64,000 bases of DNA from Branchiostoma floridae (lineage: Eukaryota > Chordata > Leptocardii > Amphioxiformes > Branchiostomatidae): the NCBI RefSeq assembly GCF_000003815.2, contig NC_049980.1, forward strand, positions 17,038,295-17,102,294, read 5' to 3'. This document shows, piece by piece, positions 36,220 through 48,900 of this stretch. The notes below the pieces were generated by a model that worked only from the letters and a program-made list of their open reading frames with translations, searched no databases and was not told the DNA's origin. How positions within the stretch are numbered: the stretch's first letter is position 1; each line of letters opens with the position of its first letter. The position numbers and the translations under genes are program-made.

Positions 36220-39200
36220 ATGAGGGGCATCTTGCCTGGTAAGTAGCGTTCAAGAGGGAGACATAATTAAGAATTAAGAAATGCACTTTTAATGTAGTAT
36301 ATATTTGCTTCATAACTCAGGTTTAGTAAGTGGCTATGTACACTAGATTGCTATGCTTCCCGGTTGCTATTTAAGTACGCAGTGCCAATTGTATAAGACT
36401 TGTGAAGGCTGCGTAATGACTCATTCTCGAATCAAGTACAACAGATTTCAAGACACTCGATACTACAAACAGATTTATATATATCTTTAGATGTCAGAAC
36501 TCCCATAATGCAAAAATAGGCAAATATATCAAGGACTGCTCTGCTATTAGAAAGAATACCGAAACTAATTATTAGCCTACTCCATTGCAATAATATATCT
36601 AAGAATTATGTTAGCCCTTATTTTTACGTTAACTAGGTTGTTAAACTTTATCCTATACCTCTATTTTGTACTTTTGATGTAATGCTTGTTGCCATACATT
36701 ATATCATGTACAATTGTCGTGCAATCAAGTTTTTCTTCTTCTTCTATAAAAGCAGGAAACAAGTTCTAAACGGTCCATAATCAATATGTGGGCCTCAAAA
36801 GATGACAATATGATACTTTTGAAGAGAATCGTTAGTCGGTACACAAACTTAAACATTTATACACAAGGTTGTCCCTAGAAACACAATGTATAAACATCTG
36901 TAGCTTCACAGCATACATGTAACTCAATTTTGTCTGAAGTTTCCACGTGGCATGGCGCCCGATCTCAAAGAGTGACTCAGCTCTGAGCGTGTTAGGGTAC
37001 AGAACATGTTCATAATTGCGATAAAGAGCTGTCGAGAAGCGAGGATGACGTATTTGTGATCTCATTTTCTGGACAATGAGTACCATTCAAATGTTAAAGT
37101 TGAAAACTTCATAACAAAATGGAGATCAACGTGCATTTTTCCAGCTTTCTCCGCTTGGGAAGTGCAGGCTGTACGAAGACGAAAGTGTCTGTAGTGTCCG
37201 TGGAGTGTTTTCGTAGTAGAAATGTCCTCGCCACGCGGCAAGGTGCGTGCATCTCAAAAACTTACTCCACGTTTGGAGCGTGTGGGGAGGATCCATCTAC
37301 AAAGTAGCTGCTAGCACTTACCAGCGACTCACAACACACAGAGGGTCCGTACTTCACACAGCTTACGTTTTAAACAGTGAGTAAGAGACTATCTAAAGCG
37401 CCAGATGAAACACAGGCAGTCAAACACTTGGTTAGAGTACGACAAGAGTATGAACACTTAGGCCTGTTAGGACTTCGTTAGTTACGTTTCTTTGCTATAT
37501 AGAGATAGCGAGGTAACTATGGTGGTATGATTAGGATATGTCACTAAATTTTGCCCTCCTCGATAGGATGTTAAAGTCAACCTTTAAAAGTTTACAAACA
37601 TTCCAATGAATGACATACATGCTCCTCCAATAGTAATTGTTTACTCGTACCTGCCACGCCATGGGATGTGTAAACTGCTAACAGCCTCGACCTTCCAATG
37701 AAGGGAGAAAGTACTTCGATATATAACGTTATGTCTACCTGTTTCAATGTCATATGTAGTCCTGTTACATATGTAGTATTCCACTCATATTTAACTCGCT
37801 TATTCACAACGTCATGTTTGGCCACTTGAACTAAAACGCTTTTGGCGTAGGGACTGTGCATAATGTGACATTTTCAACAACCCAAAGTCCGTCGCAAGTT
37901 AATAATTAGAGGCGGTCATGGGGTCTGTGTATTAGTAGTAAGTTAAAAATTGAAAATTTGTCATACTATGTTTTGGGAAGTCGACTAAAAGTCTCCCTGT
38001 ACAACAGACAGTGTCACGATGCTTCTTTTCCAGTGTAAGTGACATTGTATATGGATAAAGAAACCATATTACTGACTTAGTTAGTAAACGTACAGAAGTA
38101 GTTGAGATAACGTTGCGTATCCTTGTTGATTTAAACATTGTCACTTAGTAATTCCAAGTTTTCTCCCCCAGCCTATGCCCAGACGTTGATCGCAGTGGGC
38201 GCCGCGGTGTTGTGCTTCCTACTTCTCCTGGGCTGCACTATCTGCTGGCGGCTGCGAGCATGGAACCGGCGGGCCAAGGCGCGACAACCCTCCGAGCGCC
38301 TGTCCGTCTCCTTCCAAGGCACTCCCTTCGGCCCGACATCCTCCTCCAGCATCAAGTACACCCTGGACCCGGCAGACCTACGGACCGGCCCCACCTTCTC
38401 CTCCGTGACGTCTTCTCCCTTCCTCCCGCCATCCACGCCTGACCCCAACGAAGCGCGGGTCAAGCGATTCTCCTGCCCGGACCCTCCGTCCGCCGAACTG
38501 CTCGGGAGAAGGGACAATCTCCGGCGTAGTAAGACGCTGGAGTCGGTAGAGGATGGTCCGATAGAAGAGTCGTCCTCGGTTGAGATAGACCCGCCCCGAG
38601 GTCCCCTACCCACGGTGTCCGGTGGCAAGACTACGCTTCACTTCAGCCTGTTCCACTCGGCGTTTGACCACACCCTGACCGTGAACATTCTCGGCGTCAG
38701 TAACCTGCCGCGGACATTTAGTATGGAGAGCGCCGCCTTCGTCAAGGTCTGGCTGCTGCCCTCCCACCAGGAGGCTGTCCAGACAACCATCCGCAGGAAG
38801 TCATTCAACCCGCAATTCAACGAAAGTTTCAAGTTCAAGTCGATGGAGAGGGAGGACATTGATAACGTACATCTCAGGTAACTGCAGAGTTGCTTATTGA
38901 ATTCCTCTTTTCACACGTACAAATCAGTAAGCTATACTGAGTAATACTAACGTTATTCTTGAAAAACGTACATTTTGTGTTAGCTGTGGGTCATACGTTC
39001 CATGGCGAATACGACAGTGATGAGTGGAGTATCTAAGTTTGTGCTCTGACCCTGTGTGCAGATTTGCTGTGTACGTGAAGCAGCTGTGGGACAAGAAGGA
39101 CGGGTTTGTGGGGGAGGTGCTGTTCCCGGGGGCTGAGTGGGACCGGAGGGACGTGCCTACAACATTCAGCAGGGAACTCAAGTCATCCAAGACCAAGGGA

Positions 39201-41172
39201 GAAAAACTCAGGAAGGTCAGTGCACACCTGTTTATATAATATTGTCAATTTCTTCAACAGTTTCTTCGAGCTTAATCTTCATTTTCTGTGCCTAAAGCAG
39301 CAAACTGTCCGAAATGGTGCCCTTTACCCATAGCCAAAGACTGCCTCAAAATAATCCCCTAGGGAATGCATTCAGGCAATTTTCTGAATAGCTTCAAATC
39401 GATAGTTATACTATAAAAAGTGCACCCACCCTTAAAGTGTCGCCAAAAAATGGAACGAAGTTATACAAGGGAAATGATCCGGAGATGTGTATTCTAGTCA
39501 GCAACTGGTCTGAAGGACACTGGATATATTCAGAATTGCCCCGAAGGAGACTGGCTCTTTTTTATTTTTTATTTTCAAACACCTGGGTAGCCTATTCAGT
39601 GCTAATACACTGGTTTTCAATAGGGCCCAGTTTCACATATACATACAAGGAAATAAAAAGAAAAACTTACAGAGAGAAAAGTAGACATACACGTCGGAAC
39701 ATATATATACAACTGAAACATGAAAGACACAGATAAATCAAAATCATAATCCGATCCAAGGTCAACAGTTTGGGAGGTCAGAGGTCACTACTCAGTACTG
39801 AGACTATGTTAGGTCTTTCAAAGCTGACTTAAATGAATTTAGGCTTGGAACTTGCTTAATGTAGGCTGGTAGTGAATTAAAGTGTTTAGCACCTCTGTAG
39901 GCAAATGTACGCTGTCCTGTTGTGGTCTTGAAAAAGGGTTTGTATAGAGTGATGTCTGTCTGGTTTGGTAATTGTGTAAGTTGTGGTTGTGAGAGAAGGT
40001 GGATGATAGGTATGTTGGTGCTAGCCCATTGATACACTTGTAAACCATAACACACACATGATCCCGCCTTCTCCCTGCGAGGTACTGCCAGCTGAGCTTC
40101 TCATGAAGGTCGAGGACACTGCTGGACTGTAGGTTGAGTTGCAGAACTACCCTGGCAGCCCGGTTCTGTAGCACTTGGAGTTGCTCTACGAAATGTTCAT
40201 ACGGCTTTCTTACAACCATTACAAATCACATTAAATCGCCTTCATTTGCCGTTTTGCTTTTTGTAGATCTCCTCTTCAATTGACCTGGAAGAACTTGACG
40301 AAAAAGCCAAGTCTTGTGAGCTGTTCGTACTACTGCAGTACCAGGCCATGTCCAACAGGATGAAGGTCCTGATCAGAAAAGCGGAAAACCTCACCAAGAA
40401 GAAGATGTCGCTCCCCGTTCCAGGAACAGCAGGTAAGAGTTTTGTCTTGTAACCGGTACACGCATCCCATTCAAATAATATCCCAAAGGGCAATGTTATG
40501 AATTGTATAAATGCTTATAGAGTAACACGTTACTTGTCATGCAGATCACTACATCATAGTCCGTCTCCTCCATCGTGGAAACGTCAAGGAGACGAAGGAA
40601 ACCAAGTCAGCGAGTGGTTCCAGTCCGGTCTGGAACCAACCCTTCCTGTTCGACATTCCTTCAGATCAGGTCAGGAACCACGTCTGTTACTTACCCACTA
40701 GACTGGCTCAAAGTTAAAGTGGATAATGTCGTACTTTATTTTGGATATGGGCGTGGTTACTGCTAGGATGTTTCGGAGAGTATCATTTTGCACTCAAACC
40801 GATACGATCTTTTTACTCTCCTTGGTGCTGAAACGACTTCCGATGTCATCGTTCTTTACAACACCGTTCAAACGTTGAGGTTTCATGTTCCTGCCATGTT
40901 CCGTCTCCTGTCTATAGGTTGAGGATTACTCCCTGGAGTTTGTAGTGATGCGCGGCAGGATCTACACACGAGACGGCGTCATCGGCAGCGTGCTGATCGG
41001 CCCCGCCGCTCCGCCGTCCGGCGTGTCTCACTGGAACGAGACGCTGCAGCCCCGGGCCCGGGAGAGCGCCCGATGGCACACCATCCAGCCAGCCTCCGGG
41101 AAATTCAGCCCCAAGAGGAAACTGTCAAAAGAATCCTACACAAAAGCAGAATTTAATTTCAGCTCAAATTAG
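36220..41172 (+). CDS. Synaptotagmin-15-like protein (N-terminal membrane anchor, tandem C2 domains)
   Basis: Exons: 36220-36238 (tentative), 38172-38877, 39062-39215, 40267-40432, 40545-40669, 40918-41172. With the 19-nt first exon (MRGILP, phase 1 donor GGTAAGT) the protein is 474 aa. Residues 12-32 form one membrane segment, followed by a basic stretch. A Ser/Pro-rich linker runs to about 156. C2A starts at GGKTTLHFSLF and contains FVKVWLLPSH and SFNPQFNESFKF. C2B contains NLTKKKMSLPVPGTADHYII, SPVWNQPFLFDIP, SVLIGPAAP, SHWNETL and the RWHTI motif that matches the WHxL docking site. The order and spacing are closest to SYT15. In C2A the usual SDPYV is replaced by SAAFV, and the loop 3 aspartates are absent in both domains, so calcium-independent membrane traffic is inferred. 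The C2 exons are certain in kind. The first exon is the weak point. Confidence 0.85.
39800..40219 (-). pseudogene. LINE reverse transcriptase C-terminal remnant, frameshifted
   Basis: This lies antisense in the intron between synaptotagmin exons 3 and 4. One frame reads LQNRAARVVLQ, then LSWQYLAGRRRDHVCVMVYK and CINGLAPTYLS, the typical thumb and post-RT region of CR1/Jockey-like LINE polymerases. A second frame continues with GQRTFAYRGAKHFNSLP, which in intact elements belongs to the same protein. A frameshift near 39960-40000 therefore breaks it. The catalytic part is absent and the copy is 5'-truncated. Confidence 0.85.
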
Positions 41173-41373
41173 GTCAAGTATTTGAGAAAATGTCTCCGGG
41201 AGACATGTCAACACCTTTTGTAGGCATTTGCCGGAAACTCGCGTGATTGCCTGTCACCTGATGTGATAATGGTACCATTCCTGCCTGTGAACGTGCCTGT
41301 GAAAGTGTGAGTTGTCAAATTGTTGCTGCCGATATCCCACGCACAGTGAAATCAAATAAGAGAGGATTTTGTG

Positions 41374-41384
41374 AATAAAATAAA
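41374..41384 (+). terminator. Likely polyadenylation signals of the synaptotagmin-like gene
   Basis: Two overlapping AATAAA hexamers (41374 and 41379) lie about 200 bases past the stop codon, a normal distance for a short 3' UTR. Confidence 0.55.
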
Positions 41385-41973
41385 ATATCTTACGTTTGTG
41401 CTCATAGGAGCTAGTTAGAAATACAAAGAACGACACAATATCATATAAACAGATCTGAGAAGAAATATTAATCTGTGTTCTTCTATTGTTGAAGGACTAG
41501 TGTGGAGAAATTTCAAGTTCAAATGATCACCTTTCCTAATGAAGACCGGAGTACGTACTTTCCACAACTCGAGCAAATTCTGTAATTTCTCATCTGTCTC
41601 ACAGACCACCAAGGGACGGTCTGTGGAAATATCGTACAATACAAACTGCTCCACAATGAAAACGATGCGGATGGGAAAACTTGTTTAACTTTGAAGGCCC
41701 CATCAAACGAAACGAGAATTTTTAGTCTCTTGAAACAGCCCATGAGCATACGTAACAAGAAAAAAATAAAATAGACTTACTACCTAACTATATGTTTTTG
41801 TTTGAATGCGTTCATTTGGAGATTTCCACCTTTGACACACATTCAGACGTTCTGACCAGAATAAAATAAATTTATTTTTAGCTCGTCATCACAACATCTG
41901 CAAATTATATATTTTGTATCACTTGAGTGTAACATCTGTAAATTTCATTTACCAATGAAGTGTAATTGACTGA

Positions 41974-42073
41974 NNNNNNNNNNNNNNNNNNNNNNNNNNN
42001 NNNNNNNNNNNNNNNNNNNNNNNNNNNNNNNNNNNNNNNNNNNNNNNNNNNNNNNNNNNNNNNNNNNNNNNNN
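41974..42073. other. Assembly gap (100 N)
   Basis: Exactly 100 N, the conventional placeholder for a gap of unknown size. Frames read through it are meaningless. Confidence 0.99.
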
Positions 42074-45052
42074 TAATAAATAGATTATGAAGACGCCTAT
42101 GGGGATCAAAAGATGTTCTGTTAAAATCTGTGCAATCTGTATTACTTGTACGTGCATTTCCTGGCTAATTGGTGTCATCGATATGATAATACATGTGTCT
42201 AAATATTTTAATTGGGCATAAGTAAATGAATGATAGGCCATCGTGCCATTTGTTCTAGATGTTCCTGAATTTGGCAGGTAAGAGCACTTGTACTTGTTGT
42301 ATATCTGCGTAAGACTTGTTGAGTTGTATGTACATTGGTGCAATGTATCCAACTGTGGAAACAATCTAGACTGGATCATCAGAATGTTTTTTGTCAGAAT
42401 GTTATCAGGTAACATTCTTAGAAGTTGTGTGTTGCAATAATGTGAAAATCTGATAAAATCTACATCACAAAGATGTTCCTGCCACTCAAAATAAATGCTC
42501 AGTTGCCCACTGTGTGAAATAGTATTTGATACAATGTGTTTAAAAGAAGCCCGGACAGATCCTACTTTTATACGGACTATATGTATCTATATATTCCTGA
42601 GGATTTCTATGACATATTTGTGGACAGGTGTGTATTAATATATTATGGGCATATTGGTCAATGATGCATTTGTTTCACAAATGTCTTGCCATACAAGTCA
42701 CCATATACATGTGTGTGTGCATAAAAGGTCAAAGTACTACTTCACTGTTTATTAGAGTTCATAAGTATTCCCATCAATGCTACATTTGTTCATGCAAGCA
42801 AGTGTAAATGTTGTAATAATGTAAGGCATTAAGCTAATTTAGATGCCTGTCTTGGTGTGAAATTTGACATTCATAAAGCTGCAGAAGGCTGCTTTAGAAA
42901 CCTGCAATCATAGCCTGATGTAGAGGCCAGTGTACATGTCATGTGGTCTTGTGTGGTTATTCACAATATGACTCATGTGGAGTGGAATAAGCAGTGCCCA
43001 GAGGAAGCAAAGTCATTGGTTGTTTTCTAGCTTCAGAACTGAAATGGAAATAAAACATTATTGAGGTATGCACAATGTCAGCTCTTTTATTTCTCTCTCT
43101 GTAGCTTTAGGCATCTGTCAATGAGTCATTTTGATCAGGATGCAACAAACTAAACTACTTTTGAGAAGTCTGTATACACACATATTTTGTACAGATGGAT
43201 TTGGCATGGGTAATATATTTATGAGCTGCTGGAAAGCAGAGCAGAAATCTATGGAGGTATGTAAGAACTAGAAAGGCCGACATTTGCTTGGGTGCAAATA
43301 CAGCATATTTCAGCCATACCCATTCCCACGCAACATTGGACTGTTCCAAGTCACTCCTGCGCAAAAATGCAATAGTTTAACTGTAAGTTATCTCCAAAAG
43401 AGAACTAATATTGTGAATTGACTGCAGGTCAAAACAGAGCTTGCCCAATATGCCCCGGGCCCATATGGAAGAATATAATCTTCCACAGGAGCGTCTATGC
43501 ATAACTGATTGGTTCTTAGAATTGCGGCAGCTCCTATTTTTCCGAGAGTGAAAAAAACGCTTCTTCCATTAAGAAGATTTTCATCATGAGATTACATGAC
43601 GCCATTCAACAATTTCCATTTCGATAACTAGGTCCAAGTACCGTCATAATCTCCTTGTGATGTGGGTACATTTATTATTGCAGTGAACTTTTTTAAGCAA
43701 GTAGGGCATACGTTTTAATAATTGTCAAGCAGGTGCAGGTACTGTGTAGTAGGAGTGTTTTTTTTTAACTAAAAACTTCAATCTTCTTCTTGTTTTGTAT
43801 GAGCCATTGCATAAACGGAGACGTCTCGAATTTTTACAAGAATTTTACCACGCTTCATTTCTGTTCTGAAAAATCCCAGGACCAACAAGTTAATATGATT
43901 TGGCTTTATCTATATATTTCATTTTCCTTCGAATTCTTTGTTAAGTATATGCCCCTGCATACCACTGTTAAATTGTTTTACTTTGTATGCAATCCGCTGA
44001 GCCATCGGACGTAATCTTGTCTGAGTGTTATAATTTCCTGCTCGTAGCGTGCGAGACCTGGAGGATAGGTGTTTCTACCTTGTTCGGGGGTTTCTTTTCG
44101 GAGGTCAGTTGTGATACTCTGGTACTGAGAGTGTTTTATTGGGCTCAAACTCTGGCAGTTTAAAGTTACTTACAATTTGAATATTCTTGTACAAAGTTTA
44201 CGTCAAAAAAGAACAACAACAATACTAGAAGTACCTACATTTGTTCGGGAAAAATACATCCATTCTCGCCACTGTCAAACTTACGTATCAAAACTAAACG
44301 CAAACTGTCCAATTTTCCCTGTCCAAATCTGCCGAAAATGATTGATAGTGCCGTGCGGAATGTTGGTAAAGTCATCGACACTAACGTTCAATGCACACGT
44401 ACCGTCCGCTACCGCTCAAATGACCCTGTCTGAACTCCAAATCCTCGCAAACTACAATTTCAAACCGGGCACAGGGTACCATATGGCCACTGTAAGGCTG
44501 TAATATGCATCTGTTTGTGTATATACGGGATTGCAAGGCCCCGCTTATGAATATTAACTAGCATTCGCCTTTCTCGTCGCTGATTGGCTGGCGTCCATGA
44601 AGTAATTAACTCTCGCTCTCCCCAGACCGCTGGCACCTGGCACGTGTGGGCTCTGGGGTCACTGGAGTTCACGGGAGAAGACCGAAAGAAAACCAATTTT
44701 CCCTCAGAAAAGTACAAAAATTAATAATTTGAAATTGGTTTATGCCAAAAAATTTACTTGGATCATTTTAACAACTATCTAATGCCTATCTACACCAATT
44801 TTAAGGTCATTCCATTGTAATTCAAGGGAACAGGGTGCCACAATATACCGTTTTGGTAAAAACATGATCTTTAAACTTCAATAAAATCATTTTAGAGGCA
44901 GATATGAAAAAAATATGAAAAACACACCTCGGTATTGACCCACTCTACCCTTGTGCCAAATTTCAGGTCATTAGGTCACGGAACGACGGAGATGAATCGC
45001 TTTGAAGATTTGACAGGAGAAAGAAAGAAAGAAAGAAACATTACGAATACAA

Positions 45053-45090
45053 TATATTTCACCATACCATATATGGTATGGCTGAAATAT
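45053..45090. repeat. 38-bp near-perfect palindrome
   Basis: The centre CCATACCATATATGGTATGG is a perfect 20-bp palindrome. The flanks TATATTTCA and TGAAATATA extend it with one mismatch. It follows a (GAAA)n run and could be the 3' hairpin of a retroelement tail. Confidence 0.75.
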
Positions 45091-45900
45091 AAAAAAAACA
45101 GCCAACAGAAAACTTTGCGATTTTCCCTTTCACCATTTGTTTGAGGATTACAACACGGTGGCATTTGAGCCAAGTGTACATTCATGCATTGCCATCTAGT
45201 GTCTATCATCAGTACTGCAGCTATGATTATTATTTTTTCCCTAGATGATGCCAATAAGAACTATGTTGGACAGTGAATGTTGGACTCTGTAATGAGTCAT
45301 TTTATTCTGACACACATAAAGGCACCATTAAGCACCCACAAATCCGAACCTGTTTAAATTTACTTTATATATAATAGTACTGCATTGAACAAGGATATTG
45401 ATATGCACAAATACATGTAGCTTTAAACATTCTCACACAGAAACCCTTGAACTTTATATCAAAAGGTTGTAAAATATCTGCTTTTTTACCTATCAAAGAT
45501 AGTGATGAGGAATTCAATCTTTTTAACAAAAGTCATGTTCATCTTAATTCAATGTACATTCAATTTCTACTACACTTGACTCAGTGGCAATTCAGTCTTC
45601 ACCAGTCTAACTCACTTCACCTCACCTATCCCTTGACCTCCAAATGGGTCGTTGGGCACCATGACTTGCTACGCTGGCTAAAGAATTGTAAAATTTAGTC
45701 ACAAAGTGAGAATAATTTATCCCAGGCCACAATGGGGTAACCTTTGCCTTCACAAAGAGGAAATATTACCCTCCTTGCAGACTGAGTCTCCTGGGCACTA
45801 TTAATTTCACCCTATTTTTGCTGAATTCTGCCATTCATATCCCTATAGGACGACCTGATGGAGACTGTGTGGAGATCGAGATTATAGAATCCACTGCTCC

Positions 45901-48900
45901 CTAGGGGTGCCTACATTCTATTATTTTCTTTAATTTCTCTATGGAAATGTTTGCTCCACAAGAAATGATTGCCACTGACTTCCCATGGTACTTCTGTGCT
46001 GTCTGTAAGAAGGCACCGATGGCCACCCCAGCTGCTCCTTCCACAATCTGGGGGAAGACAAAGAGAATAGACAAAAATGTCAAAGACATTCACCTACTTG
46101 ACCTAGGCCACAACAAGTAAATTTTATGGATGACATCTTCTGCAGACTGAAAAAATTATGAAATATGATGAAAAAAACAAGATGGCTACAAAAAACAAGA
46201 AGGCTAAATTAAAAATAAAAAAAACACCATATAAAACGTTGTGACAAGAATTGAAGTGATACAAGGGGCGTTCAATAAGTAATAACTCTGACCCACTTTC
46301 AGTTGTCTGATCTAGATGAAATTTTGCATGTGTAATGATTCATATCTCTATAGTTTATGCTGCAAAAAAGAGCTCTGAACTATTTGTGGTTTCTGATTTA
46401 ATGGTGTTTGAACTGAGTTAGGTGTGAAATGGACCAGGTGTGAAATGGAGCCAGTTGAGTGTCGCGCAGTGATCCGGTTTTTGTATTTGAAAGGACGCAC
46501 ACCAAAGGAGACTTTTGATGAAATGAAAGAAACTTATGGTGATGATGCCCCATCATATGACCTTGTAAAACGCTGGCATCCTGAATTCAAACATGGCCGG
46601 AAGTCTGTGGAAACAGCTCCCAGACCTGGTCGTTCCTCTTCTGCCATTGATGAGGCATCTGTTGGAAGACCAACCTGGGGTGTCCTACAAAAACGGTGTC
46701 CAGAGCTGCATCAAACGATGGGAGAAATGCATAACTCTGGGTGGTTCCTATGAAGACTAATAACTGTGCCAAGTTTCATTAATCTCCTGCTATGGAAAAT
46801 GAGTCAGAGTTATTACTTATTGAACGCCCCTCGTAAAACAATTGGTAGCACAGACAACAAATTATCCTATCTTCAAGAAGTGAACTATAGTGTAGTATAA
46901 GTGACACTAGTGTGGTAGACTTGTAACACTTACCAAGTTGGCAACTAGTCTGATGACTTCTATAGTGGTGCCACTCTTGCAACTATCCGACTAGTTTCAC
47001 TTCTACAACTACAGTCATTGATACCTTGCTAGTATCACTTCTACAAGGACAATAATTAGGCTACAACACAATATATTTTCTAATTTTTGTACTCATCATG
47101 TTGACCATTTACGAAGAAGAAAACATTTTTCTTTCTGCGGCAGAAGTGCGGCAGCAGAAGTTATGTTGACGACAAATATCCGGAAACACACACTCACAGA
47201 CACACCCAAAACAATATCTCCATTTTTCATAGATAACATTATACCTCCATGAAAGCACCAACTTACCAGAGATGAAAGAGAATGTCTAAATGCAAACATA
47301 AGGACTCTTTATTGATAATCTACTAAATGCAAGTCATATGTTCAGCCCAAAAAAGATCAAGCCATGCCATAGGAAGGCAGTTGAATTACCCTGGGTAGGA
47401 AATGTCTAATTTACCTTGCACAAAGACCCAATGTAACGCATGCGCACTTAAAGAGAAGACAGCTTGAACTGCAGACAAAAACATAACAAATTACCCAATT
47501 GCAAATGACATTTAGTTAATCGAAGCTCCTGTTTCTGGAGAGTGTTATGTTATTTTGCTGAAAGATGTACCCTGACAACACTCATGTCAAACATAGTTCC
47601 GTCCATAGGCTGGCCTGGTGACGTCAGCGACCAATGGAAAAATGTTGGACACGGAATTAAACGTAGATAACCTGATATCCCGCCTTTTGGAAGGTAATTT
47701 TGTCCATTTTTACCTTTACTGGTCCAAGTACCTCGAACCATTATGTAAACGTTTTGTGATTCATTTTAGCACAGGGTTCAAATCCCGTAGAGCACTGTTT
47801 GGACAGGACAGAGACCAGCCTCCAGAGACACACGGCAGCACATTTAACCCTCATGAGATGGGGAACAACAGACAATATTAACCAGACAGTAATTGACGGC
47901 GAGTGAAGTAAATCACACACGATGTGTTAAGTTCAGTTCTCACCCTGTTGTAACTACATCAATTCAATCATCAATTCAAATGTTGATGATGTCATCGAAT
48001 ACACCTTTCCCTTTTCTATTAGCATACACAATGTTCTTACCTTGTGATGATCTGCCATCATGAAGTAGATAGCATCTGATATAACATCTTCCTCCACCAG
48101 CACCCAGTCATCCACACACTGTTGGCAGATGGGGAAGGTAATCTAAAAAATACCACAAAATGATACATAAATCTGCAGTAAAACTGAAATATCAAAGTAG
48201 CTAACAGTTCCAGATATACAACTTGAAACACTGATTAGGACTGCAACACAAAGGACAAATTATGTAATGTGACCACAATGTCCATAGTCAGTACAGACAC
48301 TGGTATGAATATGGCTCTGTACAGATCATTACAAACTTAAACAAAGTAAACGCTATTAAATTATCAATAACAAATTACTGTGATATGTCAAGTTAGCATC
48401 ATCAATGCATATGTCTATGATTTCATACAAGTCAAGACAGTAAAATCAAGAAGCATAACAGATATTAGTATCAAAATGAATCAAACAATCATCTTTGAAG
48501 AGAAATAGCAGATCTGGAACTCACAGATCCTTCCTCCACTCCCCCTGCTGTCCCATCAGACAGAGTGTCCAGACTGGGCAGGTCCAGGATGCGCCCTGCC
48601 TCCACAGACTTGGCCATGACTGCAGAATGGGCTGGCTGACAGCCGACAACCTGTATCACGAACATGTGCAATTCTAAAATATGTTTTAAAACAAGTTTGC
48701 TCAGTGCAAGGCTACATAGAGCACTTCAAGTACAAACATACTGTACAAACATCTTCCACCTTGTGGTGGAAATGACCTTGTGATTATAACTTGAAGGCTC
48801 TGACAGGCCTTACTGTTGTGTCATCTATTCCTCACTTGCTTCAAGTGAAAATGAGAACCTAGCTTCAATTGGGGATGTCTTCTTTAATAGAAGGGATGAA

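Larger units (their letters stand above)
41400..45900. other. No gene recognised; includes a scaffold gap
   Basis: No coding exon with splice support was found here. The sequence is AT-rich and mostly unstructured. A G/C-richer patch at about 44300-44680 contains a CCAAT-type word (GATTGGCTGG) but no exon I can call next to it. A (GAAA)n run and a palindrome near 45.02-45.09 kb look like the tail of an interspersed element. Confidence 0.4.

Noticed and set aside
38138-38171. In-frame ATG upstream of synaptotagmin exon 2, giving a 247-codon frame
   Set aside because: The added residues lie in the polypyrimidine tract and acceptor (CCCCCAG), so they are intron. The exon begins at 38172.
41945-42415. 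Long frame spanning the first N run
   Set aside because: The frame is read through 100 unknown bases, so it is meaningless.
47765-47785. GGGTTCAAATCCCG, a tRNA B-box-like word
   Set aside because: No A box or foldable acceptor stem at the right distance upstream. A single word is not a tRNA gene.
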